Source of the DNA: Reticulitermes speratus
Taxonomy: Eukaryota; Arthropoda; Insecta; Blattodea; Rhinotermitidae
Direction: 5' to 3'
Length of the DNA stretch: 64,000 bases
Assembly (NCBI GenBank): GCA_021186555.1
Contig: JAJKFL010000014.1
Location: 35,646,033-35,710,032 of the forward strand
This document shows positions 10,872 through 25,800 of this stretch, piece after piece. Numbering within the stretch: position 1 is the stretch's first letter; each line of letters begins with the position of its first letter. The translations under genes were made by a program, and so were the position numbers. Below the pieces are notes generated by a model that ran no database searches, was not told the origin of the DNA, and saw only the letters and a list, made by a program, of their open reading frames with translations.

Positions 10872-13800
10872 TTGTAGAGCCTGGCAGAAAAGCATGGCAT
10901 CTGAGAAAGAAAGAGTTTGGTGATGCTGTGTTTTATAATGATGGACAACTTAATCGTGAAGCCCTTGGAGAAATCATCTTTGACAGTGTGGAGAAGAGGA
11001 GGAAACTGAAAGAAATTACACATCCAGAAATCTACCATGAAATGTTCTGGGCAGCTGTGAGATGCTTTTTCCACGGTAAGTAAACAAGTTTCTGTTTAGT
11101 TTTTTACGTGATATAAAACTGCATGAGAAGAGAAAGGGTTTTCTGCTGTGTAAAACCTAGAAAAATAAAGTAGATAGGTAGATGGAAAATTACACTACAC
11201 TTAGAATGCTTTTAAAGTGAGTCATAATACAATCATTGTCAAGAATCTTGATTTAAGGCTTCCGCTGCGATGTTGATAAGATCTGTGCTCTTCTGGGATA
11301 TTACGCAGCATCATGTGGTAATTGTTTACAGACGTTTTGGGACAACCTATTGGTTCCATCTTCAAGGGTCTCGGACTCTTGACCCTTGAGGATGGGACTG
11401 GTACATTGTTCCGAAACATCGGTAAACAATTACCACACGATGCCATATAATATCCCAGGAGTGCACGTCTCATTGTCAAGAATCGACACTAACTGAATTA
11501 TACGTGTTACATATGCTTATTCTTCATATACTTCATATACAAATGTGTGATTACTGCTAACACTTGGATCATTAATGTCATACATTTATGGTTGCAGACA
11601 CCTGGCTGACAGGAATACTGCCATATAATTATGATCTTAAAGTTTAAACTGAAGCAGTACTACCGTATCGTCACATCCATCCATCAAACAAATAGCAGGC
11701 TGATATCTATGATGTTTTGAAATGAAGTTATTCGTAGTTTTTTTCTACCATGTTTTGGTATCTTTTATGAGCTCATGAACTACTATTGGAATTCATTATT
11801 CTATTCTCTGTCTTCTTAGTTTAATTTTCTTTTCAAAGTATTTGTAAACACCATCATAAAATGATTAAAAACCTGGTTGTAATTTTCAACAAAGAAACTC
11901 CGTCCAGATGGCCCAAAGAGGTACAGTGCCAAGTCTCACATAATTCAGAACTGCATGCCATAGACTGGACAATATCAATTGCCGCACAACAGGCAATGAA
12001 AACCCCCCACTCTGCAGTACTCGGTCGTGTGTTAAAAAAATTCTAATAGAAGAATTGAGAATATTGCAAAATGAAAAGCTTCACAATTTGCGATCTTTGC
12101 CTAATATTTTATGCTGCTTGTATAAAGAGAATAGAATGTGCAATAAGTATAGCACAAATGAGGGAAACAAGAAGGTACTTCTTACATCTGCTAAGAAAAT
12201 ATCAAGGGAAGAGGTCCCTTAGATTTAGGTGTAGAAAGGATGATAGTACAAATATTGTCTGAATGAATGACTGAACTTGACTCAGAATGTGTTCCAGTGT
12301 CACCTTTCTACTTATGGTTATAAGTCCTGAGGTCCTGTTGGGGCAAACAAAGTTTTTGGAAGAGAATATCCTTTTTGTCTCTTGCAGAATGCAACGTGGA
12401 CCGTACTGACATTTGTGTGCGGATTGTTGTCTGCTTCAAGTTCTATGTCAGATGTAAAACACAGACATAACAAGTAAACATGCTGTATTTCTTTGTGATA
12501 TTCCAGGTCATCAGTTCATTGTGATGGATCTACCACTCCTGTTTGAATCAGGAAGCACGTTGGATTATCTGTATAAGATAATAGTTGTAACATGGTGAGT
12601 GTATGAATATCATCTGTAAACAGAAGAGACCACTTGGGGAAGCCCTAGGCATAGATGGGAGGAGAATATTAAAATGGATCTTTATGAAATGTAATGGGAG
12701 GGTGCGGGCTGGATTATCTAGCTCAGGATATAGACAAGTGGCAGGATGGTTTGAGCATGGTAATAAACCTTCAGGTTCCGTAAAATTCAGGGAATTTCTT
12801 GACTACCTGAGGATGTAATGGCTTCTCAAGAAAGACTCTGCTCCACGGAGTACACATCTATGAACGAAATCTTCTAGAATGGAGTAAAAGTCAGCACATG
12901 CATACATATACATCACTGATGAGTTCTCAGCATAGCTGCTCAAACCACTGTACCCATGTTTTACAGTATCAGTGTGCATTAAACAGCATGTTGAGTTTGA
13001 AGAAGACTGTCAGTTTTGGCCTCTTGTTGCTTCCTGAAAACTGTCCCATTTGAAATACACCGCTCCCTGGTTATAAAGTGGGTTTGTGGGTTAGGGATCC
13101 GACCCGCGTTATAAGACAACTGCGCTATGACCGACAGCTACAGTTATTCTCTAATTCAGTGATTCTCTAATGGTCTAAAAACTGTTCTAATTTTACACTG
13201 TTGAGCACGATAAACATAGTTGTGCATTTGGTATTTTTTAACAATCAAAAGGAAACCGATGTGAAGTGATGTGAATTTTCAAAAATTCCTATATTTTCAC
13301 GTAAAACAATACATACAATAAGTCACCATAAAAATATTCAACAAATTTATTTAATCACTTCTTTAAAAAGTCAGTAATTTTTTGTTGTTTTTTTATTATG
13401 CTCAGTTTCTCCTTAATGGTATACGACTTTCTTTTATTAATGTTTGCCATTGCCCATTAAATAAATTAACAGATACGTTCTCACACTGCGGATCGACTTT
13501 TTCCGTTTGCTCTGATAACCCTTACTCAAGCAATCACTCTGACAACCCTTACTCTAGCAAGCGACTCTCGATACTAACTGCAGTGATTAAAACCACTATG
13601 CATTGCGAAATGTGCTGCTACTCTCTCTCTCTCAAGTTGGGGAAAGCCCAATCCATTTCTTTTGTAGCATTTGCAAGATAAATGTAGTGGTTAGTGACCT
13701 TGAAGGAGATTAGCAAACCCTGCCTATCATTGAAAGTGCAAGGTAGGAGAGGAGACCGTCGCATGACTAGAAAACTCAAAGAAGCCTTAAGTACTTTACC

Positions 13801-16800
13801 CAGTAAGCATCCTTTTTGCTTTCACTGACGGTATAGTGCCCTGGGATTTCCGAGAAACCCCCCTTGCTGTATTGCTCGTCAAGACTGGTTTATTTGAGTG
13901 GGAAAGCCTCCTGCAGTGTGAGGCTTGCAGCAGCAACATCCATATTTTTCTCAGAATCTCATTCAAAGGCACGGGGAATAGGAAAGATCCGCGGTATAAA
14001 CGAGGGCGTTATATCTGGGGAGCACTGTAGTTTCTTTTGCAGCTGAAGCATGGGAGAAATCTTGAGTTCTGATTTCACTTACTGCTATAGATTGACAGTG
14101 TTGTAATGGGGCGTGGGCATGATGCTTGCAGCGAGGAAGACCAAGAGCTGCAGCGACTGATGGAACGGAACTCCATGTCAGAAGCCAAGGCCAAGAAACG
14201 CATCAGTGCCCAGATGTGTCTGGAACGTAAATGTGAGCAGGCACATTTTGTTGTAGAGAACTCAGGCACAATACAGGACACATGTCAACAGGTACACCCA
14301 TGCACTGTTATTTCATACAGTAAAGGTACTTCTTAACTTATGAATGAGATTAGTTTTGAACACCTTGTGGTAAGTTGAAAATGAAATGAGGTGGAATATA
14401 CACATTCCAAGTCAAGGGGGAATCAAATAAATAGTCTTTCTGTTGTCCCAATAACGGGCACTTTGTGCACACTATTCGAAAGGTAGTGTGAAATGAAATT
14501 TTAATGACTTTGAATTGAAGTTTTCTTAAGGAAACTTCGGTCATAACTTCGTTTGTTTGTAAGTGAGATGGTCGTAAGTCGGGGAGTGGCTGTACTTGCT
14601 TGTGGAGTGTAGTGCACTTTTTGAAATTTGATTTTACAGGAAGTTATGTTGGCAATTATTCAACTGATAATGACAGTCCCTGCAATTATGGAACCAGAAG
14701 TTTGTGTGCATTTGCAGAGGTGTGCTGTTTGATCCCATTCTGAGCTAGTACAGTACATTTGAAATCCCGACAGTCTAGTTCTACAAGATCAGTTGTAATA
14801 ATGTCACAGTATACAAAGCCCGTTGGACTATAATTGAGCAGAAATCTGGTGTTTCAGGTATCGACTGTGTCTTCATAACTTCAGGTTTTCTGGTCAAGTC
14901 ATATGGCCAATTGTCCAAGATAATTTAATATATTTATTGGTATTAAACCACCATATATAAGTTTTTTGCTTTACAAAATGAGCATAGCCATTTCTGATTT
15001 CTTTATCACCACAGTGGAACAACAAAATTAAAACTGTTAAGTCTTCTGGCATGTATACTGTGACCCACATGTCTAAAACCCCAGACAATGTGTGAACTGC
15101 TTGTGGGAGGAATGCCTTCTGCCTGTGCTGAGTCACCCTCCTCTCTCCCTCCTTCCTTCCACCACTGGCAGTCTCCTGCTCTATGAAAGACATAGTGGTG
15201 ATGATAAATTTGTAGCACATACTAAAACCATCCAATGTTAACAGTCAGGCAGCTCAGTAACAGAAGGAGCCTCCCCAGGCTGTGAAATATTAAATAAGTA
15301 TAATAGTAATTAGTAAATGATCTGTGAACTTTTCCTGTAACTATATTAATATTACCTTATAGGATATTTACGTACTGGCGCCTAACAGAAGTAGCAAGTG
15401 AGTGGTTGTTTGTGTGGGTGTGTGGTGACAATTCGGATATCAGATAGTTCGAGCTTTTATCGTGTCCTGCTTTGGCCAGTGAATGATGCCAGTTAATATG
15501 GCTGCTGTATGCAGTGACACCTTTTGTGTCAGATACAGTACAAACCTATACCAGTTTATGATCAGTTGTACTGAAATTATTAGTTGATTTGGTGACCTAA
15601 TAGTATAAAGTTTTAATACAAGTTTCTACGTAAATATGGCGGATAATAACGTGTTTTAACAAACAGATATCCAGAAAATTGTGGAACATGACAAGGAATT
15701 TAAAAGTCATTTCAAAATCCAGTAATATAAATTTTACAGCAGCCTCACATAGAAGCAGACACCATTCACTGTTACACCCCCTCGCCACGATGAGGCACAG
15801 GACCTGGAGGGGGGATATGTAACCCTGCGTCATGCACAGGATTTCATATCCACATCCGAGACACTAGTCCAGATAGGGATGTGATGCTATCTGGAATTCG
15901 TGTTTTTGAGCGAAAGTAATGTCATAGTGCCGGCACACAGAATTACTTACAAGAACTCTAAGTAATTACTACAAAATATGTCGTGATGTTAACTAACTTA
16001 CTAACTTATTTACTAACTAACTTACTTACTACCTAACTTAGTTAATAACTTACATACTAACTTATTTACTAGGTTACATATTAACTTACTAACTTATCTA
16101 CTACCTAACTTACGTATTAACTTACTAACTTATTTACTAACTTACTTATTAACTTACTATCTTACTTACTAACTTACTTAGTTACTAACTTACTTACTAA
16201 CTTATTTACTACCTAACTTAGTTAATAACTTACATACTAACTTATTTACTAGGTTACTTATTAACTTACTAACTTATTTACTACCTAACTTACTTATTAA
16301 CTTACTAACTTATTTACTAACTTACTTATTAACTTACTATCTTACTTACTAACTTATTTACTAAGTTACTAATTTATTTACTAACTTACTTACTGACATA
16401 CTTAGTTACTAACTTACTAATGTATTTACTAACTTACTGACTTATATACAAACTTATTTTCTAACTTACTTACTTACTAAAATCACTGGTGTGGCCCTAA
16501 AGAGGACCGGTTTGGTCCTAAAGAGGACCGATGTTGTCCTAAACTTACTTACTAACATACTTACTTACTAACATACATACTAACGTCCCATTCACCATCG
16601 CTGTCCTGACAATAGTCGATGTCGACGACCACTTCTGCAACAGAAACAGAGTAATGTTGTGTTAGTTTTAAATGGGAATAATTTGGGAAACCTAAGCAGA
16701 GATGTAAGAAAATAGTGCATGGATATTAAACAAACAGTGTTTAACTGTGTGGACTGTGATGACCTGGCTCATTGGGTGACTTGTAATGTCCTGTTAACAT

Positions 16801-19800
16801 ATATTGACAGTAGTACTATTGCTGTGTGATTCAACTAGGTGATTGAGTGGGGCACTAAGTACTGACTTGCTAACCTAAAATACTACTTACCTAATGGAGA
16901 GAAGTACATCAGTACACTAGCAGCAACACCGAGTACAACTCCACCCTGCAATATAAACAAATCACCTTTAATATTACACCCAAAACACACCACACTTTTG
17001 ACATGGTTTCCTTAGACAGTAAGCAATACAATTATATGACAAGGAGTTTCTGCAGAAATGAAATCCTACCTCGCTACTGCTCATATTTCTAGGTCTGCAT
17101 TGTCTTAGATATTTACATTATCATTTTATTTTACTTCTGTGATCAAATTATTCAGTGCATTATGTGTCAGACATAACCTCAGTTTCACACAGTTACCATG
17201 TCAGTAACTTTGTCTGACAAACATCATGCATGTGTGCAATTGTGCATAAACATACACGTTTACAAGACCTAAGATTACAGACAAGCAATAAACCCTACTC
17301 AAATATCAGTCTGTGCATTAACTTACCATGACGAGGAAGACCGTCTGCCACGTTGATGATGCTGGCTTCTGTTCAGGTTCATAGCTGAAACAAAAAAAAC
17401 AGAACAAAAATGTTAGTCTGTTATTCTGATTTACAGTATTACAGTTATAAGGTTAAACTAACTCTCTGAAACACAGAACTTGTTGACAAGCCGACAGTCA
17501 TTCACCTGTTCCACAATTTTCCCACATTTTATGGAACCCAAACACTCGTTATCCTGTTACATATTTTCATAACCTTAGTCTTTGCTTTGTTGATCCTAAG
17601 TTTGTATTTGCTTAAAACTTTTTCTAGTATCTGTAACATATTATTCATATCTTTCTCTGAATCCGCAAGGATCGCAATGTCATCTGCAAATCGTATACTA
17701 TGTATCTGCTTCCCATTTATGTGGATACCTTTTGTCTTCTGTTTCATCATAGTAATTGCTTCTTTATTTCCATTTATCTCAATTATCGTGTTTGGGACCT
17801 ATATAGGGCCAAAATCAGTCGTCTATCCTTCCAGTCTAAACCCACTTCCTTCATTGTACAGTCCTGCTAATGAACATAATCTTGATCAGTCTATAAAAAC
17901 ATTTTCTGTGATTTATGTACAGTCCTGCTAATGAACATAAATCACAGAAAATGTTTTTATAGACTGATCAAGTGATTTAGAATTCCATTTCTACGGTTCG
18001 TTATTCCAGAACTGCCAGTTTCTGCAAACTGAGCCAACTAAGGCCTGCAACTTGCCGATGTACAGTGGGCATTTCTCTGGTTACCTCAACACAGTGTGAA
18101 CAACTGAGTGGAAACACAAATATCGTCTTGAAATAACCGCACTTGATAACCTACATTGATTTTATATGTTGTAACTTACCTGTTCTCCGTTTGGACAACA
18201 GCGTCGCCACTGAGGTTCTCTTCAACCTCAGTGCTGGCATCACAACTCAGGTTAAAGTCCTGTGACTCAACCTGAGTGCTGGCATTGCAACTCAGGTTAA
18301 AGTCCTGTGACTCAACCTGAGTGCTGCTATCGCAACTCAGGTTAAAGTCCTGTGACTCAACCTGAGTGCTGGCATCGCAACTCGAGACCTCTGATCCAAC
18401 CAGATTGCTGGAACTGCAACTCAGGGGATCTGTAGACAATGATCCTTGGAAGACATCTGCAGCGTGCTGTAACATTGATCACATCGTGTGTAAGTTTGTG
18501 CCTTTATCAGTGGCAATGTTTGAATATTAATGTTATGTAATTATTCTAATTATTACTTTATATTTCTATTTCATTGCGTCCCTTTCCGTTCAAGAACACG
18601 ATGTTGTAGCTAAGTCCGGAATTGTTAGCTCTCCCTCTTAATAGTACATCCATTCTACCAGTTTAAAGCCGAAAAAATATCTCAGGCCCAGACGCAATTC
18701 GCTTAAAAGCACATATTTTCTCCGCATTGAAAACCGCTTGCTACCGTCTAACATTATTCTAATGTACACCAGAATTCCGTCTGGTCATTCGGCCCCTAAA
18801 CAATACTTCAAACTTTTACCATGCTTAGAAATGTTTAAGCAGTCGCCTAATTAAGCCATCGTGAAATATAAATACTTTACTCCTCAAATATAATGAGTTT
18901 AATAATGTTACTTGTATATATCTGACCAATTAAAGGGGATAGTTCATTGATATTTGTGTAAAACTGAGGTCTGAATTTAGAGTTCGTACCATGCTGTAAT
19001 TGTAATTGTAATTTTTATTTATCCTGTTGATCAAAATACATTGATATAGGACATGTCAATATAAAAATACACATTATTAAAATAAAATAGTTCAATATAA
19101 CACAAAATGTTTTCCTTAGGTTTTCCTAATATTACATTTTTTATCATTCCTGCCACAAAAAGCATTCTAATCATACGTTACAAGAACTCACATTAACTGA
19201 AACACTGTGAATGTTTTACAGTTTAAGTATTTATATTTATTTATAAGTTCCAGAATTCAATAAGTGTATATAGAACACGTCACAAACTCAAGTATAAAAG
19301 CATAAATAAAGTTTTCAACTTGGTTTGATCACGATTGCGTTGAAGTACCTGATTTTGATTATCACTTAAGGGCTCAAATCTATTCTTGGTTAGCTGAATA
19401 TATGATGTATGTTGCTTGAGATCGTTTAAGATTCTCTTCGATTGATTTGTTTTAGGTTTATTACGCCGTATTTCTTTCCATTCACTAACATTTGCATTTC
19501 TGTTGTGCTGTTTTAAGTCGGATTTGTTATCTACACAGTTTGATAGGTTAACTGCATTCACAGTCTCTAGGTTTGGTTTTAATTTCATCAAGTGCTAATA
19601 TTCACCAAAACATCATCCGACGCCATCTTGTACAGCGGCTTGTCACGCAGCCAGTAACATATAAGAGACGTTCGACACAGCTGTGTTCATATGCAGTTTA
19701 TCATATAGTCAATAATTTTATAGGTATCACATCTATATTTGGTACTTACCTCTCTCCTCTTCCAAAATCTTAATTTCTTAAACAAGCCCATGCTGTGTGC

Positions 19801-22800
19801 TTCTTTTCTTTTCACTAATTTCTCAAAACTTTCTCGGCGCAGAAAAAACGCGTCTGGTATGCCTGCAGTTCTAAAGCACACCACAAGGAGTATAGCAACG
19901 CTTCCCACCTTATAGCAGTGGGTTGAAGACTCGCGCAGATGCGCGCGACTCTCGATGCGCGCGCAATCTAGTGTTGCGTCATGATGTTCATGACGTAATA
20001 AGTAAAACTACATTATATTCTTTTCACACTGTTATCACCGTGCATTTCTATGAATCAAATTAATTAAATAGACCAACAAATGCACTATTTAACTACTTTA
20101 ATGTGCGTACTTAGGCGAATCAAAATTCGTGGCATGAATTCAGAAGAATCGGTAGATGTCACCTCAATACCATGTTGCAGATATACCAAATGCGGGAGAT
20201 TCGCTTAATCTAGGGAATTTAAATCTTAGCTTAGTGAACAAATGTATTTCCGATTTGGAACTTTGTCACTGGTCTACATTTGTGTGTGCGCCAAGTGTAT
20301 CTTACATTCAGGGCCTTTACAGCGTAATGTTACTTATTTAGTAAGCTTTAAGCTGACGAAAAGAGATGTTCGTGTATCTCGTTAGCGACTTTCCTGACGA
20401 CGTGTTGGCAACCCTTACGCAGCCAGCGTCACTCAGTTTTGAATGAGATTCCAATCAAGATATAAAACCGATGTGTGTTACAAGTTGTGACGGGGATGGT
20501 TATAACGAAATTACGTAAATCGATTGACAAATAAATATAAACATTGTGGGTTAATTGGAATTATGTTTATGTGACGTGTTGGTGGAACGAAAATTGTCTT
20601 TGAAACCAGGTGGTCTAACTGCGTGCGGCGCCATATATTTACGTGTTAATATTTGTATTGTATTAATATTATGTGTCACTGAAGGCTCCACGGGCCATTT
20701 AGGAAATGGTTAAAGGCGGAAACACACTACTGTCACCTCACGTGAGCTCATGTGTTGTCACGGCACCTGACGTCACGTCAATACCATGTTGCAGTGATAC
20801 CAAATGCGGGAGATTGAGGATGAGAGTGGAGGAGGTAGGAGTGATATTAAGAATATGAATGTACAGCATATAGAGTTTGGAGCTCACAGGGAACAATGTG
20901 TGCTTCGATTAAGAAGACATATAAATAGGTGCTTTTAGGCTTGATCACGTAGGATGACAGAAGCGGATATATGCGTCATCACGAATGTCCGTCCGTGTGT
21001 ACCCATGTATTCATCTCCCACTGGACGGATTTTCTTGAAATTTGATATAAGGGACTTTTATAAAAAAAAAATATATGTCGAGGAAGTCCAAATTTGGTTA
21101 AATTCCGAGTAAAACATTGGCCACCTTGCATGAAGACATAAATACGTCTATGTTGTTCACACCAATACAAAATAACTTGTACCACAACAGCAAACAATTT
21201 TTGCGTTTTCATGGCAACATTCAACAGTTTTATATTGTTTATACCGACGTGTAGATCAACAATACAGACGGAACTCACTGGTTCGTTTCCATGGTGACAA
21301 TATTTACGCGAACGAGAAACAATGTTCCTCTATACGCACATGGCTTATCTGTTTAGCCTTCAGCACGTTAATATGCCTCATTTCCCGTCTATGCTAAATA
21401 GCAGATACCAGACCGCTGTTAACATGAACAAGAGAGGCAATGTACGTATAACGTAAAATTGAGGCGCCTTTGTGTAACAATTGTTGCCGTGGAAAAGCAA
21501 TAAGTAGTAGATATTCTGAGACTGTGTCTGTAGTCTTAGGCAAGATGGCGGAGTTTATGCAGACTGAGTGTATTGAGTCCGGACTTTTAGCATGTTTACA
21601 TGTACCCTAATAATTTGTTCAAAGTTTTAATAACGTCCTATTTCTACTTTTTGAACAAGGCTAGTTTGCAGTGACTGTTGACAATGGATATATACCGGAG
21701 AGGGAAAGATATAATAGGAATTAGGAGCACATTAAATTTGGAAAATGTTCCCTACCATTCAGTTCAGAATCATTTGCTATCTAAAGCATAAAGGGGAAAA
21801 TATACAAAACCATAATCTGTATGACTGAGAAACTTGCTCTGTTACCTAAACAGTGCCAATAAAGACATTTGGGCCTAAGGTTAAGCAATAGAAGGCATGA
21901 TGAGATGCTTTGTGATTTGTATGCCTCACCAAATACAATTAAGGTTACGAATTCGCGAAGGATTAGATGGGAAAGGCATGTGGCACACCTGGCTGAGAAA
22001 AGAAATGCATAGGGTTTTGGTGGAGAATCTTCAAGGAAAACCATTGCTTCAAAGACGTAGGTGTAACTGTGAGGAAAATATTGAAACTTGTCTTAAAAGA
22101 GACAGGATTGGGTGATGTGGACTGCTTCTTGTTTTGTATGGGTGTGAAACTTGGTCTGTCACATTAAGGAAAGGATATAGACTGAGAGTGCTGGGGAATA
22201 TATCTGGGCCTTAGAGGTAGGATGTAACAGGATACCGGAAAAACTTTAATTGAGGGACTTCATAAAATAAAATCCCTGTCAAATAACATTAGAATTATAA
22301 AATAAAGGAAGATTACATTGACAGGGCACATGGCAAGCATGGAAGAGAACAGGAAGATTAGCTAGGTCTTGCGAACACAGAAATAAATTTCGGGTTTCAT
22401 AAAATGAGGGAAATTTTGTGTCCATGTGAGTAACTGTTAACTTTCCAAGGACTCTGCTTATGTAGTTGGTTGACAAGCAATTACAATAACCACAACAGTA
22501 ACGATTATAATGATATTGACAATCTGATTATCAATACCATACTCATGACGCATGGAATATTAGGCAGGAGAGATTTGTAAAGGTTACATAAAATCTTGAT
22601 CCGACAAATGTGCACTCTTTATTATCTGCTATTTAATAGAGCTTATATTAAAAATAGTCCAACATGTTTCAAACTATGTTACAGTTCATCTTCAGGGACT
22701 CAATTGTTTATTACACCAGCTATAGACGTATGGTACTCATTAAAATATATAAGTTAGTTAGATAAAATGTCGCTAACTGTGTTGAGTTTGTGGTCACTGT

Positions 22801-25800
22801 ATCTGCTGCTTCGTGTTCACCATTTGTTTGTTAGTGTTAATGGTGAACACGAAGCTGCATGTACAGTGACCACAAACTGAACACAGTTAGCGACATTTTA
22901 TCTAACTAACTTATTTTATTATTATTATTATTATATTTATATTTATAACATATTAAATAACAGATAATAAAGAGTGTACATTTGTCGGATCACGATTTTA
23001 TGTAATCAAGAAAATGTACGGTACAAATAACATACAATTTGTAAAGGTCTTCCAAGTGGTCTCCTTAACTCAGGTCTCCCCACCAAAATCCTGTATGCAC
23101 CTCTCCCATATGTGCTATATGCCCCACCCACTTCATTCTTCTTAATTTCATCACCCAAATAATATTTGGTTATCTGGTCTTCCCCACTCCCCTGTTACCT
23201 CATCCCTCTTTGGCCCAAACAACCTCCTCAGCACCCTATTCTCATGCACCCTCAGCCTATGTTCCTCCCTCAGTGTGAAAGACCAAGTCTCACACCCATA
23301 CAAAACAACAGGCAAAATTATAGTTCTGTACATTTTAATCTTTGTATTTTTGGATACCAAACTGGAAGACAGATGATCCTGCACTGAGTGATAACAAGCA
23401 TTCCCCGACTTCGATCTGCTCTTAATTTTTTCCTGAATGGAATTTCTATTTGTTTGGGGTTGCTCCCAAATATTTGAACTGTTCCACCCTTTCAAAGGAT
23501 TTATTATCGAACTTTATATTGTGATTTTGTCCTGCATTCTGATTGCAAGACATGACCATGTACTTAGTTTCCTCAGCATTTACTTCTAGACCAATCTCCT
23601 TACTAGCAACTACTATAGCTTCTGCGTCTCTCTTTACAGCATGAACACTTCCACCCAATATATTAATAACACCAGCATAAACAGATGTATACCGTTCAAT
23701 TTTAAACCCTCCTGGTTTACATGAACCCTCCTAATGGCATATTCCAAAGCAAAGTTGAAAATCAATGACGATAAAATTAAAGAGCCACAGAAACTTATTT
23801 TCAATTAACTGATATTTGCAAGATTTGATTTTCTCAGAGCGGTGTTACTGACATTTCAAGTCTTCTGGGGTGTTAAGACTTGTCGATACTTAAGTAGTTA
23901 CCGATATCTGCAGGACTGTAGTGCCTTCATTTTCAGTGTCAAGCACACCAAGAAGCGAGGACTGCTTGACACTGAACATGAAGGCATTACAAACGCTCCA
24001 ACCATCAGTGACTGTTTACAAATCGACATGATGTAACATCGCAGAACACTTTAGAATTTCTTCATGTATTATGTTATTAGAAGCATCAGATTCCAATAAC
24101 CTTCACTTCCTGTCTGTCATTGCATTTCAGGCATCTTTATGTGTGTGTGTGTGTGTGTGTGTGTATACATACATACATGCATACATACAACCAAGCACAT
24201 GCTTTACACCAGTTTGTTTTACCCTATTTTGCTATAAGTCCCTTGCCAATTTACACACCGTAATAAACACTTTCTCATTTTTGGATCATTACTCTGACTG
24301 GTACATTTGCATTTAATTAAGACCATTATTTTGTACGGTTACATCATTTACAGTGAAACCTCTATCCATCGTTCCCGTTACCGTCGTTGGCCCGCATGTA
24401 TCGTCTGCCTTATTTGGTCCCGAAATTAGCCCCATATAAATAACACTATTTTTTCCCGCCTCCATTGTTTCTCGAACTGTCGTTTTCCCGCACCAATAGT
24501 TGAAATATCACAGTCCTGACGCAACATTTTCCCGCACTGATAGTTTTTTTTTAAATTTGAAGCGATGATTTAGTGCGCTGTGGGTGCATTGCTTTCTTAG
24601 TGCCACCTGGATTGGCTCCATCAAAAAGTATGGAGTGCATTCTGTACTGTTTGCTCTCCATCCTTTTCTTTGGACTAGATGAAGACTTGGCAACTCTCTT
24701 GTGGAGCTTTACTTCATTGCAAGTGGTTCTGTGCGTTCTGGTGTGCTTCATAGTTTCATACGTTACCCTGATTTAATCATTTCCATCCTTTATTATCCTT
24801 TTCCTATAATATTTTATTTCTGTTATTAATTCATTCCTGTTTTTATTACTTCATTATATTTTATTCCTGCTATTTATTTTGAAATCCGTGGACCATGTCC
24901 CAACCTAAAAAGCAAGTGAGAACTCTGCACGAGCGATTGAAAATAGTAGAAGAGGTGGAGAAGAATCCTGGAGAGAAACGTGTCGACATTGCCAAACGCC
25001 TTGAGTTGGCTCCAAGCACACTAAACTCCATATTCGCAAAGAAGGACGAAATCCGAGAGCAGGCAGAAAAATGTGGTAACGCCAGTAAGAAGAGGAAAAT
25101 AGGTAGGGAGTCGACATTCGCCGAGTTGGAAAGAGTACTCTTCTCGTGGTACCAGCAGGCAAGGGCGTCGAATATCCCAATTGATGGAACCATTCTTCGT
25201 GGAAAGGCGAAGATGATTGCAGCGCAGCTGAATATAGAAAATTTCACTGCATCCAACGGCTGGATAGCGAGGTTTAAGGACCGGCATGGCCTAGTATATA
25301 AGAAGTTAGTCGGAGAAAGTGCAGCAGTGGACAGCGAAAGCACGGAAGCGTGGCTAGAAAGACTGCCATCTTTGTTGGAGGGCTACGAACGTGATATTTA
25401 CAACGCGGATGAGACGGGGCTCTTCTACAACGTGCTCCCTGATAGAACCTTGGCTCTCAAAGGAGAGTCTTGTCATGGAGGGAAAAACTGTAGACAGACT
25501 TACTGTTTTACTTTGTGTTAACAGTGATGGAACTGACAAGTGCCGATTGTTTCGGAAAATCTCCGAAACCGCGATGTTTCAAGATGTAAAAAAATTACCC
25601 ACCAAGTACCACGCGAACAATAAAGCGTGGATGACCACAGACATTTTTTCTTCATTTCTGCGTTCATTAGACGCAAGTATGGGTGCACAAAACAGGAACA
25701 TTCTGCTCTTTGTGAACAATTGTGCCGCACATCCAAAGGATACATCGTTTCTAAGAAATGTAAAAGTCATATGGTACCCAGCAAATTGTACAAGTGTGCT

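Noticed and set aside
11861..12262. Possible exons in the DCAKD intron
   Set aside because: No matching splice sites in phase and no recognised family.
15990..16590. Satellite considered as a CRISPR-like array
   Set aside because: Units are short and degenerate without unique spacers, and the context is eukaryotic.
24870..25343. 157-residue minus-strand open frame (also at 43827-44300)
   Set aside because: It is the antisense of the Tigger transposase, with no independent similarity.
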